DNA from: Nothopassalora personata
Lineage: Eukaryota; Ascomycota; Dothideomycetes; Mycosphaerellales; Mycosphaerellaceae
Direction of reading: 5' to 3'
Length of the DNA stretch: 64,000 nt
NCBI GenBank assembly: GCA_033816765.1
Contig: CM066297.1
Location: forward strand, 1,482,573 to 1,546,572
Positions 44,480 to 56,816 of this stretch are shown in pieces. Both the position numbers and the translations under genes were made by a program. Position 1 is the first letter of the stretch, and each line of letters opens with the position of its first letter. The notes under the pieces were generated by a model. It was not told the DNA's origin. It saw nothing but the letters and a program-made list of their open reading frames with translations, and ran no database searches.

Positions 44480-45470
44480 AGAAGAACCGTCGGGTCCTAG
44501 AGGCTAGAACCCCCTTCCTAGGACGGTAAGGTAGAAACATTCCGCGATTACTTCTTAAGGTTAAAGAGCTCTTTTAGGGTGCGATCCGCCCTAAAACCGA
44601 CGCTCTCTAAGGAGTATTACTAGGACGCGATTAACGACACCTTACTAGCGAGAGAGCGTACTAGGATGCGGCACTTCTAGGATAAGGGAGACGGCGAACT
44701 TAGGAAGGACCCCGTTACTTTCTTTACGCAACTCGAGAAAGTCTTCGGTAATAGTAACGAGCGCGCTAAGGCCCTAGAGTAGCTTACTAAGATTAAACAT
44801 GCGAACGGTTAACCTTAGTACGATTACTAGATGAAATTCGACGGACTCCTACTAAGCGCCGGCGGAGAGAACTGGAGCGACGACGCGAAGATTAGTTACT
44901 TACGCAACACCTTCTCAAACCCCGTCCGGATGTATACGGCGGCTATGCCGAAAAAGGAGGACTACTACGAGTTTACGGGGGAGGTCGAACGGATTATAAC
45001 TAACCTCGAGGACACGGACCAGTTTAAAATAGCCTATAAGAGGTAGAAGGACAATAATAAGGACTCTAGTATAACCGCTATGGTTACTACCCGTTCTTTT
45101 ACGAGAGCGGCTAGTAACTAGGTTAATGCCGATAGTAACACTATTATAGCACTAACCCGGATAAACGGAGGCCGCCCTAGAAGTCGTAGAGATCGGAAGG
45201 AGGATAAAGGGAGGTAGAGAGCAAAATGGGTAGACACCGCGGAGAGAGATCGTAGGCGCTAAGAATAGCTCTACTTCCGCTATAGAGCGAGCGGACATCG
45301 AGTGAAGGAATGCCCGTACGCCGTAGTAGTCAATCCTACTAGGATTAACGCGGCCTCGGTCGCGCCAATCCTAGAGGACGACGGGTTTAAGTCGGATCCC
45401 GGAGAGATAGGAAAAGACTAGCTCTTAGTCGAAAGCTAGAACTAGGAGACAAAGAAGCACTAGTAAAGGG
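44480..45470 (+). pseudogene. gag remnant of the 44-51 kb element
   Basis: A stop-free stretch (44,831-45,046) reads as a capsid-type Gag helix bundle (DDAKISYLRNTFSNPVRMYT). A CCHC remnant follows near 45,275-45,315. TAG codons appear elsewhere. Confidence 0.7.
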
Positions 45471-45499
45471 GTGGAACGCAGTTAAGAGTTCTATAAATG

Positions 45500-48400
45500 G
45501 GAATCTTATATATACTAACGTACTCCTAAACGAAAGTTACGGAACGTTTACCCTCATCGATAAAGGATGTATATGCTACGCTATAATTAACGGAGACTTA
45601 GCGAAAGGCCTCGGTCTCACGTATGTTAGTAACGAGAGCCGTAGGGCTATAGGGTTTACGAAGGCGATGCGGAACTCGATCGAAGGAGTAGTCGCCTTCC
45701 GCATAGAAATTGCCGGGATCTACTAGGTGGTTTATGCTTATGCCGTGTCTAATCTAGACTTCCCTATAATCCTAGGGAACCCGTAGAAGGCGCACAATTA
45801 GATCCGGACCGCGCCTAAAAAGCGCCGGTACTACTATAGCTTAGTAAAGAAATAGGTACCCGAAGGGCGTAACTACGAAGAACACGAGTCGGGTAAGCGT
45901 TTCGCTACGATTGCCGCGGTAACCGTAGAAGATATTAAGAAAGCCCTTAGCAAAAAGGAGCCGCCTACGCGAGAGGAACTTAAGAAGGACTTGCCTCTAG
46001 AACTTTAGGATATGCTGCCGTTGTTTTCCACTAGGGAAGCTAATAAACTAGCTCTATACCGCGGCGACCTTAACTATAAGATCGAAATACGAACGAAAAC
46101 CGACGGAAGCCTAGAACTATTGCCCTAGGGACCGCTCTATAGCATGTCTAAAGACGAGCTACTTGTCCTCCGGAAGTCACTAACGGAACTATAGCGTAAG
46201 GGTTACATTCGCCCTTCCACCTTAGAAGCGGCGGCTCCCGTCTTATTCGTAAGGAAGCCCGGGGGAGGACTTAGGTTCTACTATAATTATAGAGCATTAA
46301 ACTCGATTACTAAGTAGGACCGTTATCCGCTACCATTAATCCCGGAAACTATTCGGAATCTAACGGGCGCTAGATGGATTACGAAGGTTAACGTTATTAC
46401 CGTATTCCACTACCTTCGGATAGCTCGAGGCGAAGAGTATAAGACGGCTTTTCGAACTAGATTCGGTCTTTAGGAGTAGCTAGTATGTCCGTTCGGTTTG
46501 TCCGGGGCCCCTACAACATTCTAGCGGTACATTAACAGTTTGTTACGGGACTACCTAGACGACTTTGCCTCGGCCTACGCTAACGACGTCGTTATTTACT
46601 CCGACGGAACAAAAAAGAACCATTTCTAGAAGGTTCGCATCGTGCTCTAGAAGCTTTAGAACGGAGGCCTTTTCCTAGACCTAGGGAAGTGTAAGTTCGT
46701 ATAGAAGAAGGTTAAGTACCTCGGGTTTATTATACACGCCGACGGGATAGGAGTAGGACCCGACCCCGAGAAGGTAGTAGCAGTAAAGGACTAGAAGGCA
46801 CTAGTTACCTAGAAGGAAGTGCGGCGTTTCTTAGGCTTCGCGAACTACTACCGGATGTTTATTCTAAACTATTCGAAGCTCGCCGAGCCCTTAACGTCGC
46901 TAACCGGCAAGAACAAGGTATTTTCCTAGGGAGATCGTTAGGCTAATACGTTTAAGTCCCTAAAGGATAAGTACTGTAAAGCACTAGTTTTAGCCTACTA
47001 GAACCCGGAGCTCCCTACCTTTTTAGAGACGGACTGTAGCGGCTTTGCGCTTAGAGGCGCCCTCCTATAAGAAAAGGACGGAGTCGTGAAACTAGTAGGA
47101 TTCTACTCGAAGAAGCTTAACAAGGCTAAGATTAACTACGACATTTACGATAAGGAGATGCTCGCGGTAGTGTCCTATCTTAAGGAATAGGCTCCCGAGT
47201 TAAAAACATGTAGGCCCTTTATAATCTAGATGGACTATAAGAACCTAGAATACTTTATAACGAAGAGACAGCTTTCCAAACGGTAGATCCGGTAGGTTAA
47301 GGAAGTTGCAAAATTCCAGTTTTTATTAGTATATAGGCCGGGTACCGAGGCGATTGTGCTAGACGCCCTTTCTTAAAGGGAGTAGGACACACTTAGGTAG
47401 GACGACAAGTTATTACGGTATTGTAGGTTTCTTGAACCGGACATCGTAAAGAATTGGCCGGGCTCGAGGGTAGTAGACGTTAGCTCGACTATAAAGGTTT
47501 CGTTAGTATGAATCTTAGCTACGTAGTTCGAAGGACTATCCGCTATAGAAGAGGCGGATTCACCGGGCGCACTATAGGGACCCTTCTAAGACTAGGAGCT
47601 AAACGACCTCTAGGAAAGAACTATCGAGAAGGACAGCACGTTCTAAGCGGTATACCGCGCGATTAAGGTAGGAGCGCGTTTACTTCCTAGCGAGGTGAAA
47701 CTTAAGGTGCAAGTAGGTAACTGTAGCATCGACCGTAACGGGTATCTTCGCTACCGCGGTCGGATTTAGGTGCCTAGAGCTCCTAGTTCTACGGAGTCCG
47801 ACTATAAGAAGGCGGACATAGCGATTCTATAGAACGACACCCTTCGAACTAAGCTAATCTAATCCGTACACGATTCACCGGTATACGGCCACCCTAGCCG
47901 GGACTCTATAGTATCGATACTAAGTCGCAACTTCTACTAGCCCCTATAGTCTAAGCACGTAAGGCAGTTCTTAAGGAACTATAACCACTGCGGTAGGAAT
48001 AAGGTATAGAGAGAATAAAAACACGGCCTCCTACAACCCTTACCGGTCCCCGACCGATTCTTCTAGGAGATCTCGATAGATTTCATGACGGACATGCCCG
48101 AGTCGTAAGGGAACACTTGCCTCTAGGTAATTAAGGATCGACTAAGCAAGACCGTCGTTTTAGAAGCGATGCCTACTATAAAAGCCGAGGACTGCGCTAA
48201 AAGGTTCTTAGACTACTAGGTAAGATACTACGGCCTCTCTTAAGCTATTACGAGTAACCGGGGTACTAACTAGACGAGTACCTTCTAGAGGACCTTCTAT
48301 CGTTTAACTAGTATAAAATAGAGGCTTAGCTCCGCCTACTACCCATAAACCAACGGAGGCCCGGAACGGTTAAACTAGGAAGTCTAGGCTTACCTTCGTA

Positions 48401-49260
48401 ACTATATTAACCATAAGTAGTCCGACTAGAAACGCTAGCTCCCTACGGCGCAACTTGCTCTAAACGCGCGGTATTACGCTAGGCTAGGAATGAGCCCCTT
48501 CTTTGCGGTATACGGATACGAGGCACTATTACCCGTTTAGTTATAACCGGATCTAGAGACCTCTTAGTTGGACGCCGCGTAACGGGTAACGCTATTCGTA
48601 GAAAGGATGCAAAAGATTACGGACCTATGTTAGGCGAGTATAGCGGAAGCCGCCTAAAAATAGGAGGACTACGCTAACCGGGGTAGGAAGCCTACACTAA
48701 TCTATCGTATAGGCGATAAAGTTTAGCTAGATCTACGCAACTATGTCACTATACGACTAAAGAAGAGCCTCGACCATAGACACGCGAAGTATACGGTAGT
48801 AGAAGTAATCTTACCGTTATCTATACGCTTATCTAGGATCCCTAACGGGATCTACCCGGTCTTCTATCCTAACTTGCTACGACCTACAAGCTAAGACCCC
48901 TTGCCTAGATAGGAGATCGATAATAAATAGCCGGACCCCATTATAATTGAGTCTTACGAAGAGTAGTAGGTAGAAGAGATCCTTTACGCTAGAACTAAGG
49001 TTAGAGGTAGAGGCCGAGTACGCGAAGTCCTAGTGAAATAGACCGGATACTATAAGCCTACATAGGAACCATTAGGGTACCTCGCGGACATAGTAGCCGC
49101 GGATGACTTCGAGAGGAGATATAGTAACCTAATAACGCATAACGGACCGAAGGAGGCATAGGATACGAATAGAAGGGGGAGAAGGCGAAAAGGTAAGGAT
49201 TACTAGGGATTTAGCGTAGACATAGGCGTTTAGAAAAGGTAGGCGTTCTTTTAGGTTAGG
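45500..49260 (+). pseudogene. pol remnant with RT, RNase H, integrase and chromodomain
   Basis: RT blocks are readable at about 46,100-46,900 ([20 protein letters not shown]; the active site now reads YANDVVIYSDG where YADD is expected). RNase H follows (FLETDCSGFALRGAL, about 47,020-47,065) and integrase at 47,820-48,850. A chromodomain near 48,965-49,120 contains VLVK, TGYYKPT and EPLGYL around two RIP-mutated Trp codons. Dead. Confidence 0.8.
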
Positions 49261-50784
49261 GAGTCTTTTTAGGAGATAGAGAGAAGTAAGAAGGTATAGG
49301 TAAGTTTAAGAGCGTTTCATTTCAGCGGCGTCCGCCGTAAAAGTAGCGGAGCCCGATTTCTTTCGAGATAACTATATACTATAATAGCCCGGTCGCGGCC
49401 CGCGCGAAAGACGAGGGTGCCCGAAGGCTAGTTAGTAGAGGCCGAGGCCTAACGTACGCGGCGCTAGCCTAGCTAGAGGTCGCGTAGGGCGCCCCCGGGA
49501 CTAAGAGATCGGTTAGCGATGGTTTTATAACGGGGCCCGTAGTACATACGTCTACCTAAAGGTGAGCTAAGCATTAGCTACAGTACCTATAACCTTAGCG
49601 GCGACCGTACTAAAAGAATCGGTAAGCGCGTACAAAGAGGCGGAGGCCGTGGAAACTCACCGGGAGAGCATACTAGTACGCTAGAGAGGCTTTAAAGCCT
49701 TCTAGGCTTTAAGGACGGCGCGGAGCTTAGTACGGGCGTCGTCGCTAAAAGACCGTTAGCCGGTAGAAAAGTGGCGGAGGACGCTAGAGAGGATACTTAC
49801 GCGCGGTTCTAGTTAGTAGCGCGGGTCCACTTAGCATAGGCGGCGTAGGCGAGCTCCGGCCTAAAACGCGCGGTTAGCGATGATTTTCCTTCGCGGTCCG
49901 CGCGGTACATACATATCCTCGCAATGCTTGCGATTAGTGTTATAGGCCTAGTAGGCGCGCGCGGTTACGCCCTTACGATAATTAGCGGACCCCGATAAGA
50001 ATAGGACGAGGACCGGTACTTATATACTAGGAGACGTAGTCTACGCTAGTAGAGGCGTAGGGGACGTAGTAGATGCGGCGTTAGGCCATTTTATACTAGA
50101 TTCTAGTTAGAATGTATCGGTCCCCGTAGTAATTTATTCGGACTCACTTAATAGTATTAATAGGAGATGTAGTAGTAGTAGTTTCTATTTACGGCATACC
50201 GTTAGTATCTATCGGAACCCGTAGGGAAAATGTCGTCTCCCTAAGCGATAGGCATAAGATGCGTAAACGTATGCCCCTAAGGCTAGAGACGCTTAGCTAG
50301 GGGGAGGGGGAGGGACGACTTACGTGTACGGTAGGTAATAAGGAAAAGAAAGAAAAGAAAAAAGAGAACGAGAACCTAAAGATATGTTCTAGGCTCCTAT
50401 TATTTACATGTAACAATAGCTATTGTCACTTAATAGACAATAGTAAACCTTACACTTACCTAGGTAATAATACTTCATCTCGGCGTCGGCGGGGCTAGAC
50501 AATAAGGAAGAGAAGCTCGGGCACTTCCTATTACAAGCCTAACGAGAACACCTAGGACAATAGGCTCTAGAGCGAGCTATAACTAGGGACGGCGGAGGAG
50601 GAAGGGGGGGGGGGTAGTATAAGGGGCGGGCCCCTGTTTCTTAGCATAGGCAACGCCTATGCGTTCGGATTGCTTTCCGACACCTTTTCCTCGGACAGCG
50701 TATAACTTCCCCTTTCTTCCGTATCGAACTTATTACAAACTTTATAGAACTTTAGTATATACGTCGTTTACCCGTGACATTAAG

Positions 50785-52700
50785 GCTTTTAAGCATTAGA
50801 GGCTATACTTAGAGGGCGCTACGTATGCGGTGCGAGTGCTAGTTGACTACGCTAACCTATAGGGCTTTATAATAGTAAAGTAGCTAAATAGGCGGTAAGC
50901 TCGATAGGCTACGTTCCTATAGTCTTTTAATTTTATAGTAGAGCATCGGCCGGGTAAGACTAACCTAGCCGACGCGCCTTCGAGACGTAGTAACTACGTA
51001 GCTATAACGTAATAAACTTCGAACTTACTACCTACCTTATAAAGTAAGCTATCTTTCTAGAAGGAGTCTCTAGAAGTGATAAGCGAGCCGACGGTAAAGC
51101 GCGCGCTTACTACCTACGAGGCGATGTAGGGCGACATAGGCGCGGCAATAGTAGTACGGAGAGGTGACCTTCCCTATTAAGATAAGCCGTCGTTACTAGT
51201 AGTAGTATGCGCTATAGTAATATAGGGTTAAGCTTATAGCTCGACGGGTAAGTTAATCCTACTCTTAATGAAGATCGCGTAGTAGTAAGACAACTAGTAT
51301 GTCGTATACTTAGCGTAGGCGCTAAGCGCGAGGGACGCTAAAGGATAGTATGTAAAGGATGACCTTATGTACTACGGAGACGCGATCGTAGTACCTAGGG
51401 ATTACGTAATTAGGTCGCATCTAATTCGTATACACTACGACGACGTCCTCGCGGGTCACTTTAGAAGGACTAAGACTAAAGAGCTATTACGACGTAATTA
51501 TTAGTAGGACTCACTTAGTACGGACGTGAAGTAATACGTCTAAGCCTATAGAACCTACTAGGGTTCGAAGGCTAAACGCTATCGACCCTATAGTAGGCTA
51601 TAACCGCTTCCTAGACCGGAGCGGCCGTAGTAGGAAATCACTATAGATTTTATTACGGACCTACCTCTAAGTACGCGAGCCAGTTACGTGTATAATACGA
51701 TCCTAGTAATAGTCGATCGCTACTTAAAAATAAGCTTATACATCCCAACGACGAAGACTTGCACAGCCGTAGAGCTTACGAGGCTCCTACGAGACGAAGT
51801 CGTGCAATACTATAGTGTCCCGTTAGGCATAGTAAGCGACCGAGGTCCGGTCTTCACTAGTTAGTTTTAGAGTAACTTCTACTTCGAGGCGCGTATAAAG
51901 CGTAAGCTATCCACGGCCTTTCACCCTTAGACTAACGGCTAAACTAAGAGGGTAAACTAAACCCTCGAATAATATCTTCGTTATTACTATAGTAACAATT
52001 AAACTAAGTAGGCTAAGTGGCTTACAGTTACTAAATTCGTAGCTAATAACAGTATCTACCTAACACTACGGATAAGTCCGTTCGAGATAGCGTACGGTTA
52101 GCGACCTAAGATTACCCCTATACTAACTAGATCTCGAGACGAGACCTAGGGGGGGGGAAGTACTAGTAGCGGTAACAGCTACGAGTTGTATACAAAAACT
52201 ACGCGCTACACTCGAGGAGCGATAGAAGGCTATAGTAGAAAGCTAGGCTCGCTACTATAATAAGACCTACTAAGCTAAGACCTACCGCGTAGGTAACTTA
52301 GTCCTATTGTTAACGAAGAACCTTAAGTTAGTAGTGCTAAAGAAGAAGATAGGTCCGAAGTTTATCGGCCTATACCGCATTACGGACGCTGTCGGTTCGT
52401 AGGCGTACCGCCTAGCGCTACTAGCCGACTTAAGGCTCTATAACGTCTTCTATGTCTCTCTCCTCGAGCCGTATATCGGTAGCGATAAGGATGGACCCGT
52501 ACCCCCTCTAGCTAATAAGGACGGAGAGTATAAGGTAGAGGTAGTACTAGATAGGCGTAAGCGTAAGGGTAAGCTATAGTATCTAGTCTAGTAGAAGGAC
52601 TAGCTAGAGGAGTATAATAGCTAGGAACCGGCGGAGGGCCTCGCGAATGCGGATCGCATAGTAGCCGACTATAAGGCGTTAAGGAGAAGCAAATAAGACT
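50785..52700 (+). pseudogene. RNase H end, integrase and chromodomain of the 41-54 kb element
   Basis: RNase H resumes with KHRRLYLEGATYAVRVLVDY-type reading after the nested element. Integrase is recognisable at 51,100-52,100. A GPY/F-like part (KFIGLYRITDAVGS, about 52,360-52,400) precedes a chromodomain (VEVVLDRRKRKGKL, EEYNSWEPAEGLANA, 52,527-52,650). TAG stands at the Gln and Trp positions. Confidence 0.8.
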
Positions 52701-52899
52701 AGCATAGGAGCACTAGAGCATAAATAAAACTTTTCTTAACTATAAATAAAATAAAAGCTAAAGAGTAGCGCGCCTACTAGGGGCTACGTAGAGTAGTAGT
52801 AGGCGAGGAGCCCGCGAGTAGCGTGTAAGGCGAGCGCCTCAGTTGTCGTCGTCGCGTAGTAACTTAGGTAGGAATGCCTAGTCGGCGGCGGTAGTATTA

Positions 52900-53774
52900 A
52901 TGTTCTACGCCTATAGGAACTAGGACTACGGTTAGTAGGGTACACGGATGCGAGGAACATACGACTTACGGCGCGGCCGAGTTCGAACAACCTATTAAGG
53001 GCGCGGTTCTACTCCTACTAGAGCGCGAGGGCTACGGCGGCGGGGGCGGCGGTAGTAGTAGCGGCGGCGGGGGCACGTATACGGGTCTCTCCGGCACGCT
53101 TGTGCTTATAGGCATTGAACTGCCTAATGGCCTATAGAAAGGGTTAGCCGAAGCATAGGAGACGCACTAGAGCCCCCCCGCGAGTAGTAGTCGACTCGTA
53201 GGAGCGAAGTAGCGACTTACCTCCGTAATGTCGTTACCTAGCTAGGCACATAGGCGGATCTACTCCACTAGCTCCTACTACTAGAGGTCTATAGGCGCCT
53301 AGCCTATTATAGCCGTAAGGAAGTCGCGCTAGGAGCGCGCGGCGCGTAGGCGGCTCACTAGCGAGGCGATAGCGTAGCTAGTGTTAGGCGCGCACTTATA
53401 TCTATTACGCCTATAGCGGCCGTACTTCTTTAGGAGCTCGCCGGTAGTAACACTATTATAGTTATCGGCCTCGTCTAGTAAGTAGTTAGTATACGAATCG
53501 TAGGCGGCGCGCGTAGAGACTTACCCTTAACGAAATATAGGAGGCACCGTATATATATGTTAATCCTCTACGAGAGCTTAGCGGCGGGCGAGGGCGTTAG
53601 TAGCTACGAGGGAGATACTAGTTGCTTACGACTACTAGGCGTTCTAGGTGCGTCGCGTACTAGAGCCGCCTAGCGGCGCTCGTCTTCTAAGGCGCTAGTA
53701 GTACTATCGCTACTAATACTACTAGGGGAGGCGGAGCGGCTAGAGAACGGAGGCGAGGAGGGGACGTTAGACAT
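52900..53774 (-). pseudogene. antisense accessory gene in the 41-54 kb gypsy element, RIP-ruined
   Basis: ATG 53774 on the minus strand starts MSNVPSSPPFSSRSASPSS. After a frame change near 53,520-53,530, which looks like an intron or indel because GTAAGT lies there, a long frame follows whose stops are TAG at likely Gln or Trp positions. It shows protein-like stretches (SVTTGELLKKYGRYRRNR; YASANPFYRPLG), a polyproline run and a helical end (EQNRALNRLFELGRAVSR). That pattern is expected from a real coding frame hit by RIP, not from chance. Function and family are unknown. Confidence 0.55.
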
Positions 53775-54075
53775 AATAATAATAATGCTAGCGAGGCGCT
53801 TACGGTACGGGTGCGGTACGGGTGCGTAGTAGTAGTGTAACGAAGGTAGTGCGCTAGGGAACGTACTAGGAGAAAAGGGCTAGGTTAGGTTAGAGTTTTA
53901 TGCCCCTAACTAGCTACGTCAGTATAGTAACTAAGCCTCACTTACCTACACCTACATAACGATACGTACGTAACCCGCATATAGGCCGCATAGTAACTAT
54001 AATTCTAGAAGTACGTAGGAACCTCTACGTAGCAACTAGCGAGCTAAGGATAGCTCGTACGGGAGGGAAGGCAAT

Positions 54076-54271
54076 TGTAAGGGGTAGCCTAGTAGCTAAC
54101 CCTTACATGTAGCCTTATATATAACATACGGTCGCGACCGGCTACTAAGCCGCACGTGACACGCATGCGTACACCTTACGACGCGCGATACGTCTTAAAT
54201 AAAAGGTAAGAATTAGTTCATTTACGACTAGTAGGTCGTGGGCGTACTATATATTACGACATCCCTTAATA
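54076..54271 (+). repeat. right LTR of the 41-54 kb gypsy element
   Basis: 196 bp, TGTAAGGGG...CCCTTAATA, followed by the ACGTT duplication. Confidence 0.9.
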
Positions 54272-54276
54272 ACGTT

Positions 54277-56816
54277 CTACGACTCATTAATTCTTACTAC
54301 TAGTTACTTAACTCCTATTAAGAACATCGTAACAGTAGAACCGGCTAAAGAGCCTAAATAGTACTACGACCTATATGTAGCTTACTATAAGTAGGACATA
54401 GTATAGGCCGAGGGGGTAGAAGAATAGGCTTAATAGTAGCCGCTCTATTAAAACCCTCGTTAGTACGCCTATTAACAATTACTGCTTAGGCATGAACTAC
54501 ACTAGCCATAACACCGAGCGCTAGTAACATTTAACTAACCTAAAGGTAACAGTAGTTTCTAGCTACTTAATTGGCCGTTATTAAATAACGCTACAACCCC
54601 TATACTTTTACGAGACTAGGTTAAATCCGGGGTCGAACTATCGACTAATAAGAGCATAGAGAACTCCGACTATAATAATAGCCATTAAAACAACGCGGTT
54701 AATAGTGACGCGTCTTAACAGTACATTAACGACTTTAAGTAGTAATTGATAGATGCACTTATAGAGGAAGACCGTAAGGAGATTATAGTAGACATAGATG
54801 CTTCGAACATAGATGCTTCGACGACTCTAGACGTCGCTACCGCTCCTCCTTTAGTAATCCCCTTCGAAGAACTTAGTTAAATAGATAAGTTTTCCCCTAA
54901 TTCTAACTATACCCTTACCGACACTAGGAAGAGGCTCCGAACCGCCTACTTCTACTATGCTCTATACAATATTATAGTCGCTAACGTTGTCATTAGCTAG
55001 ATAGCGGGCATCCGCCCGAGACCTCGTTACCTAGGACGTAAGTACTACGATGTCGTACGAACACGCCGATCCTCCCCTATACGTACTATTAATACTATCA
55101 CGTCGATACACCGCGATAACCTTCCGCCTGAACCTCTAAACTACCGAGCCGCTATAAAGCACCGCTTCGCCTAACAATAGCGTAAAGCTATAGCTAAAGA
55201 GTTTACTAAAGCAGTCTTAACCGGTACGTTTAAATGGACTACACATTAAGAGAAGGATTATAATGCTTAGTAAGAGGACGGACTTTAGCCACTATTACCG
55301 CTAAAGTAGGTGTACAAGTATAAGTTAGATGAGCATAGTATACTAAAGAGCTTTAAGGCCCGGCTATGCGTAAGAGGCAATCTATAGGGCACACACTTAG
55401 ATATATACGCCGCTACATTACTAGTAAGTATGTTTCGCCTCTACTATACTATAGCCGCGAGCTTCGACCTAGAAGCTGAACAGTTTAATGTTATTAACGC
55501 CTTCTTAAACTTAGACCTACTATACACTATGTATCTATAGCCGCCTCCTAGAATCGATCGCCCTACCGATAGACACGCTCTTAAACTAGTTAAGGCCCTC
55601 TACGGACTAAAGGAGTCCCCTTTATTATAGTACAACTCCCTTACCGAGATGCTAGCCTCCCTTAGAATAGTTCCTCTCTCGGACTCCGAATGCATCTACT
55701 ATAATAATAAGGTTATGTTCTTCTTTTATATAGACGACCTAGTCGTGCTATATTACCGTAAGCATAAGGACCATGCACTTAGCATTAAGAAGCGTCTACT
55801 TACTAAGTACGAGATGCACGAGCTTAGAGATCTTACCTAGTTTCTAGGAATTAAGGTAACACGAGATCGGTAGAAGAGACTACTATAGCTCTTATAGGAG
55901 GACTACATCGAGAAGCTCGCTACTAAGTTTAGTATATCTACTAGCGTACGTAAGACAAATGTGCTAGTGGATTAATACCTTAACTAGACGGTACCTAAAG
56001 GCTATGTTATAGAAGCTATTAAGATCCTTACTTACTAATAACGTATTAGATCCCTTAACTTCGTAGTAATACATACACGCCCGGACATTGCCTTTTCCCT
56101 ATTAATGCTTTCGTAGTATCTAACTAAGCTAATAGACACGTATCTAAAGCTTATAGACTAGTGCCTACGCTACCTCCTAGAGACTAAGAACATCTACCTT
56201 GTGTATAGCGCTAGTAAGCACATTACTAGCCTATATAGTTAACCTAAACATCTCGGTAAGAACTATAAGTTCTTCGGTGTATTAGATGCCTCCTACGGCA
56301 TAAACGTCAATAGAATTAGCTCTAGCGGATAGATCTTTATGCTCTTTAGCGGACTAGTCGACTATAAAGCATCTAAGTAGATTACTGTTACTAAGTCCTT
56401 AACCGAAGCCGAACTCCTTAGCCTATTATAAGCGGCATTAGAGCTAATCTAGTAGGAACGCATCTTCGCCGAGATCTATCTCGAGTTTAACTAGTATACA
56501 CACCTATACTGTAACAACACCTAGACCATTCGACTTATTAACTAGTAAGGGCAAAAGCTTAACACTAAGCTACGCTATGTTAATATCCACTACTACTAGC
56601 TCCGCTAGAGAAACTAGCGAGGAGATATCGAGATTCGGTATCTTAACACTAACGACATACCTATAGATAGGCTCACTAAGCTACTACTACTATAAAAGCA
56701 TAGGCGCTTCGTGGAGCTACTTAACATAGCTAAGGAAGGCGTAGACCTACGCTCCTTAGCGCCTACTATAGATGATAACACTAGCCGCATTACCTTAGGG
56801 GGTAATAATAACGCCT
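54277..56816 (+). pseudogene. copia integrase end, RT and RNase H remnant
   Basis: Copia pol resumes after the ACGTT duplication. RT is readable with the YIDDLVV active-site block and YEMHELRDLT (55,649-55,840). RNase H follows (LRYVNIHYY, about 56,569-56,595; NDIPIDRLTKLLLL, about 56,650-56,691). There are many TAG/TAA codons. Order RT-RNase H after integrase confirms copia. Confidence 0.8.

Larger units (their letters stand above)
43997..50779 (+). mobile_element. second chromodomain Ty3/gypsy element, nested, RIP-ruined
   Basis: 162-bp LTRs (43,997-44,158 and 50,618-50,779), ends TGTAACGGG...CCCGTAACA/CCCGTGACA, flanked by TTAAG (43,992-43,996 and 50,780-50,784). Removing it rejoins the RNase H frame of the surrounding element. 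The plus strand carries gag, RT, RNase H, integrase and chromodomain, all with RIP stops. About 1.3 kb after the chromodomain (49,300-50,617) has no clear plus-strand coding; parts read protein-like on the minus strand, but no gene could be bounded. Confidence 0.9.
41146..54271 (+). mobile_element. chromodomain Ty3/gypsy element, RIP-ruined
   Basis: 196-bp LTRs (41,146-41,341 and 54,076-54,271) with original ends TGTAAGGGG...CCCTTAACA are flanked by ACGTT (41,141-41,145 and 54,272-54,276). The plus strand carries gag, protease, a pol whose RT core is deleted, RNase H, integrase and a C-terminal chromodomain. An antisense gene lies between the chromodomain and the 3' LTR. A second gypsy element and a copia solo LTR are inserted in it. 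All frames are full of TAG/TAA from RIP. Confidence 0.9.
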
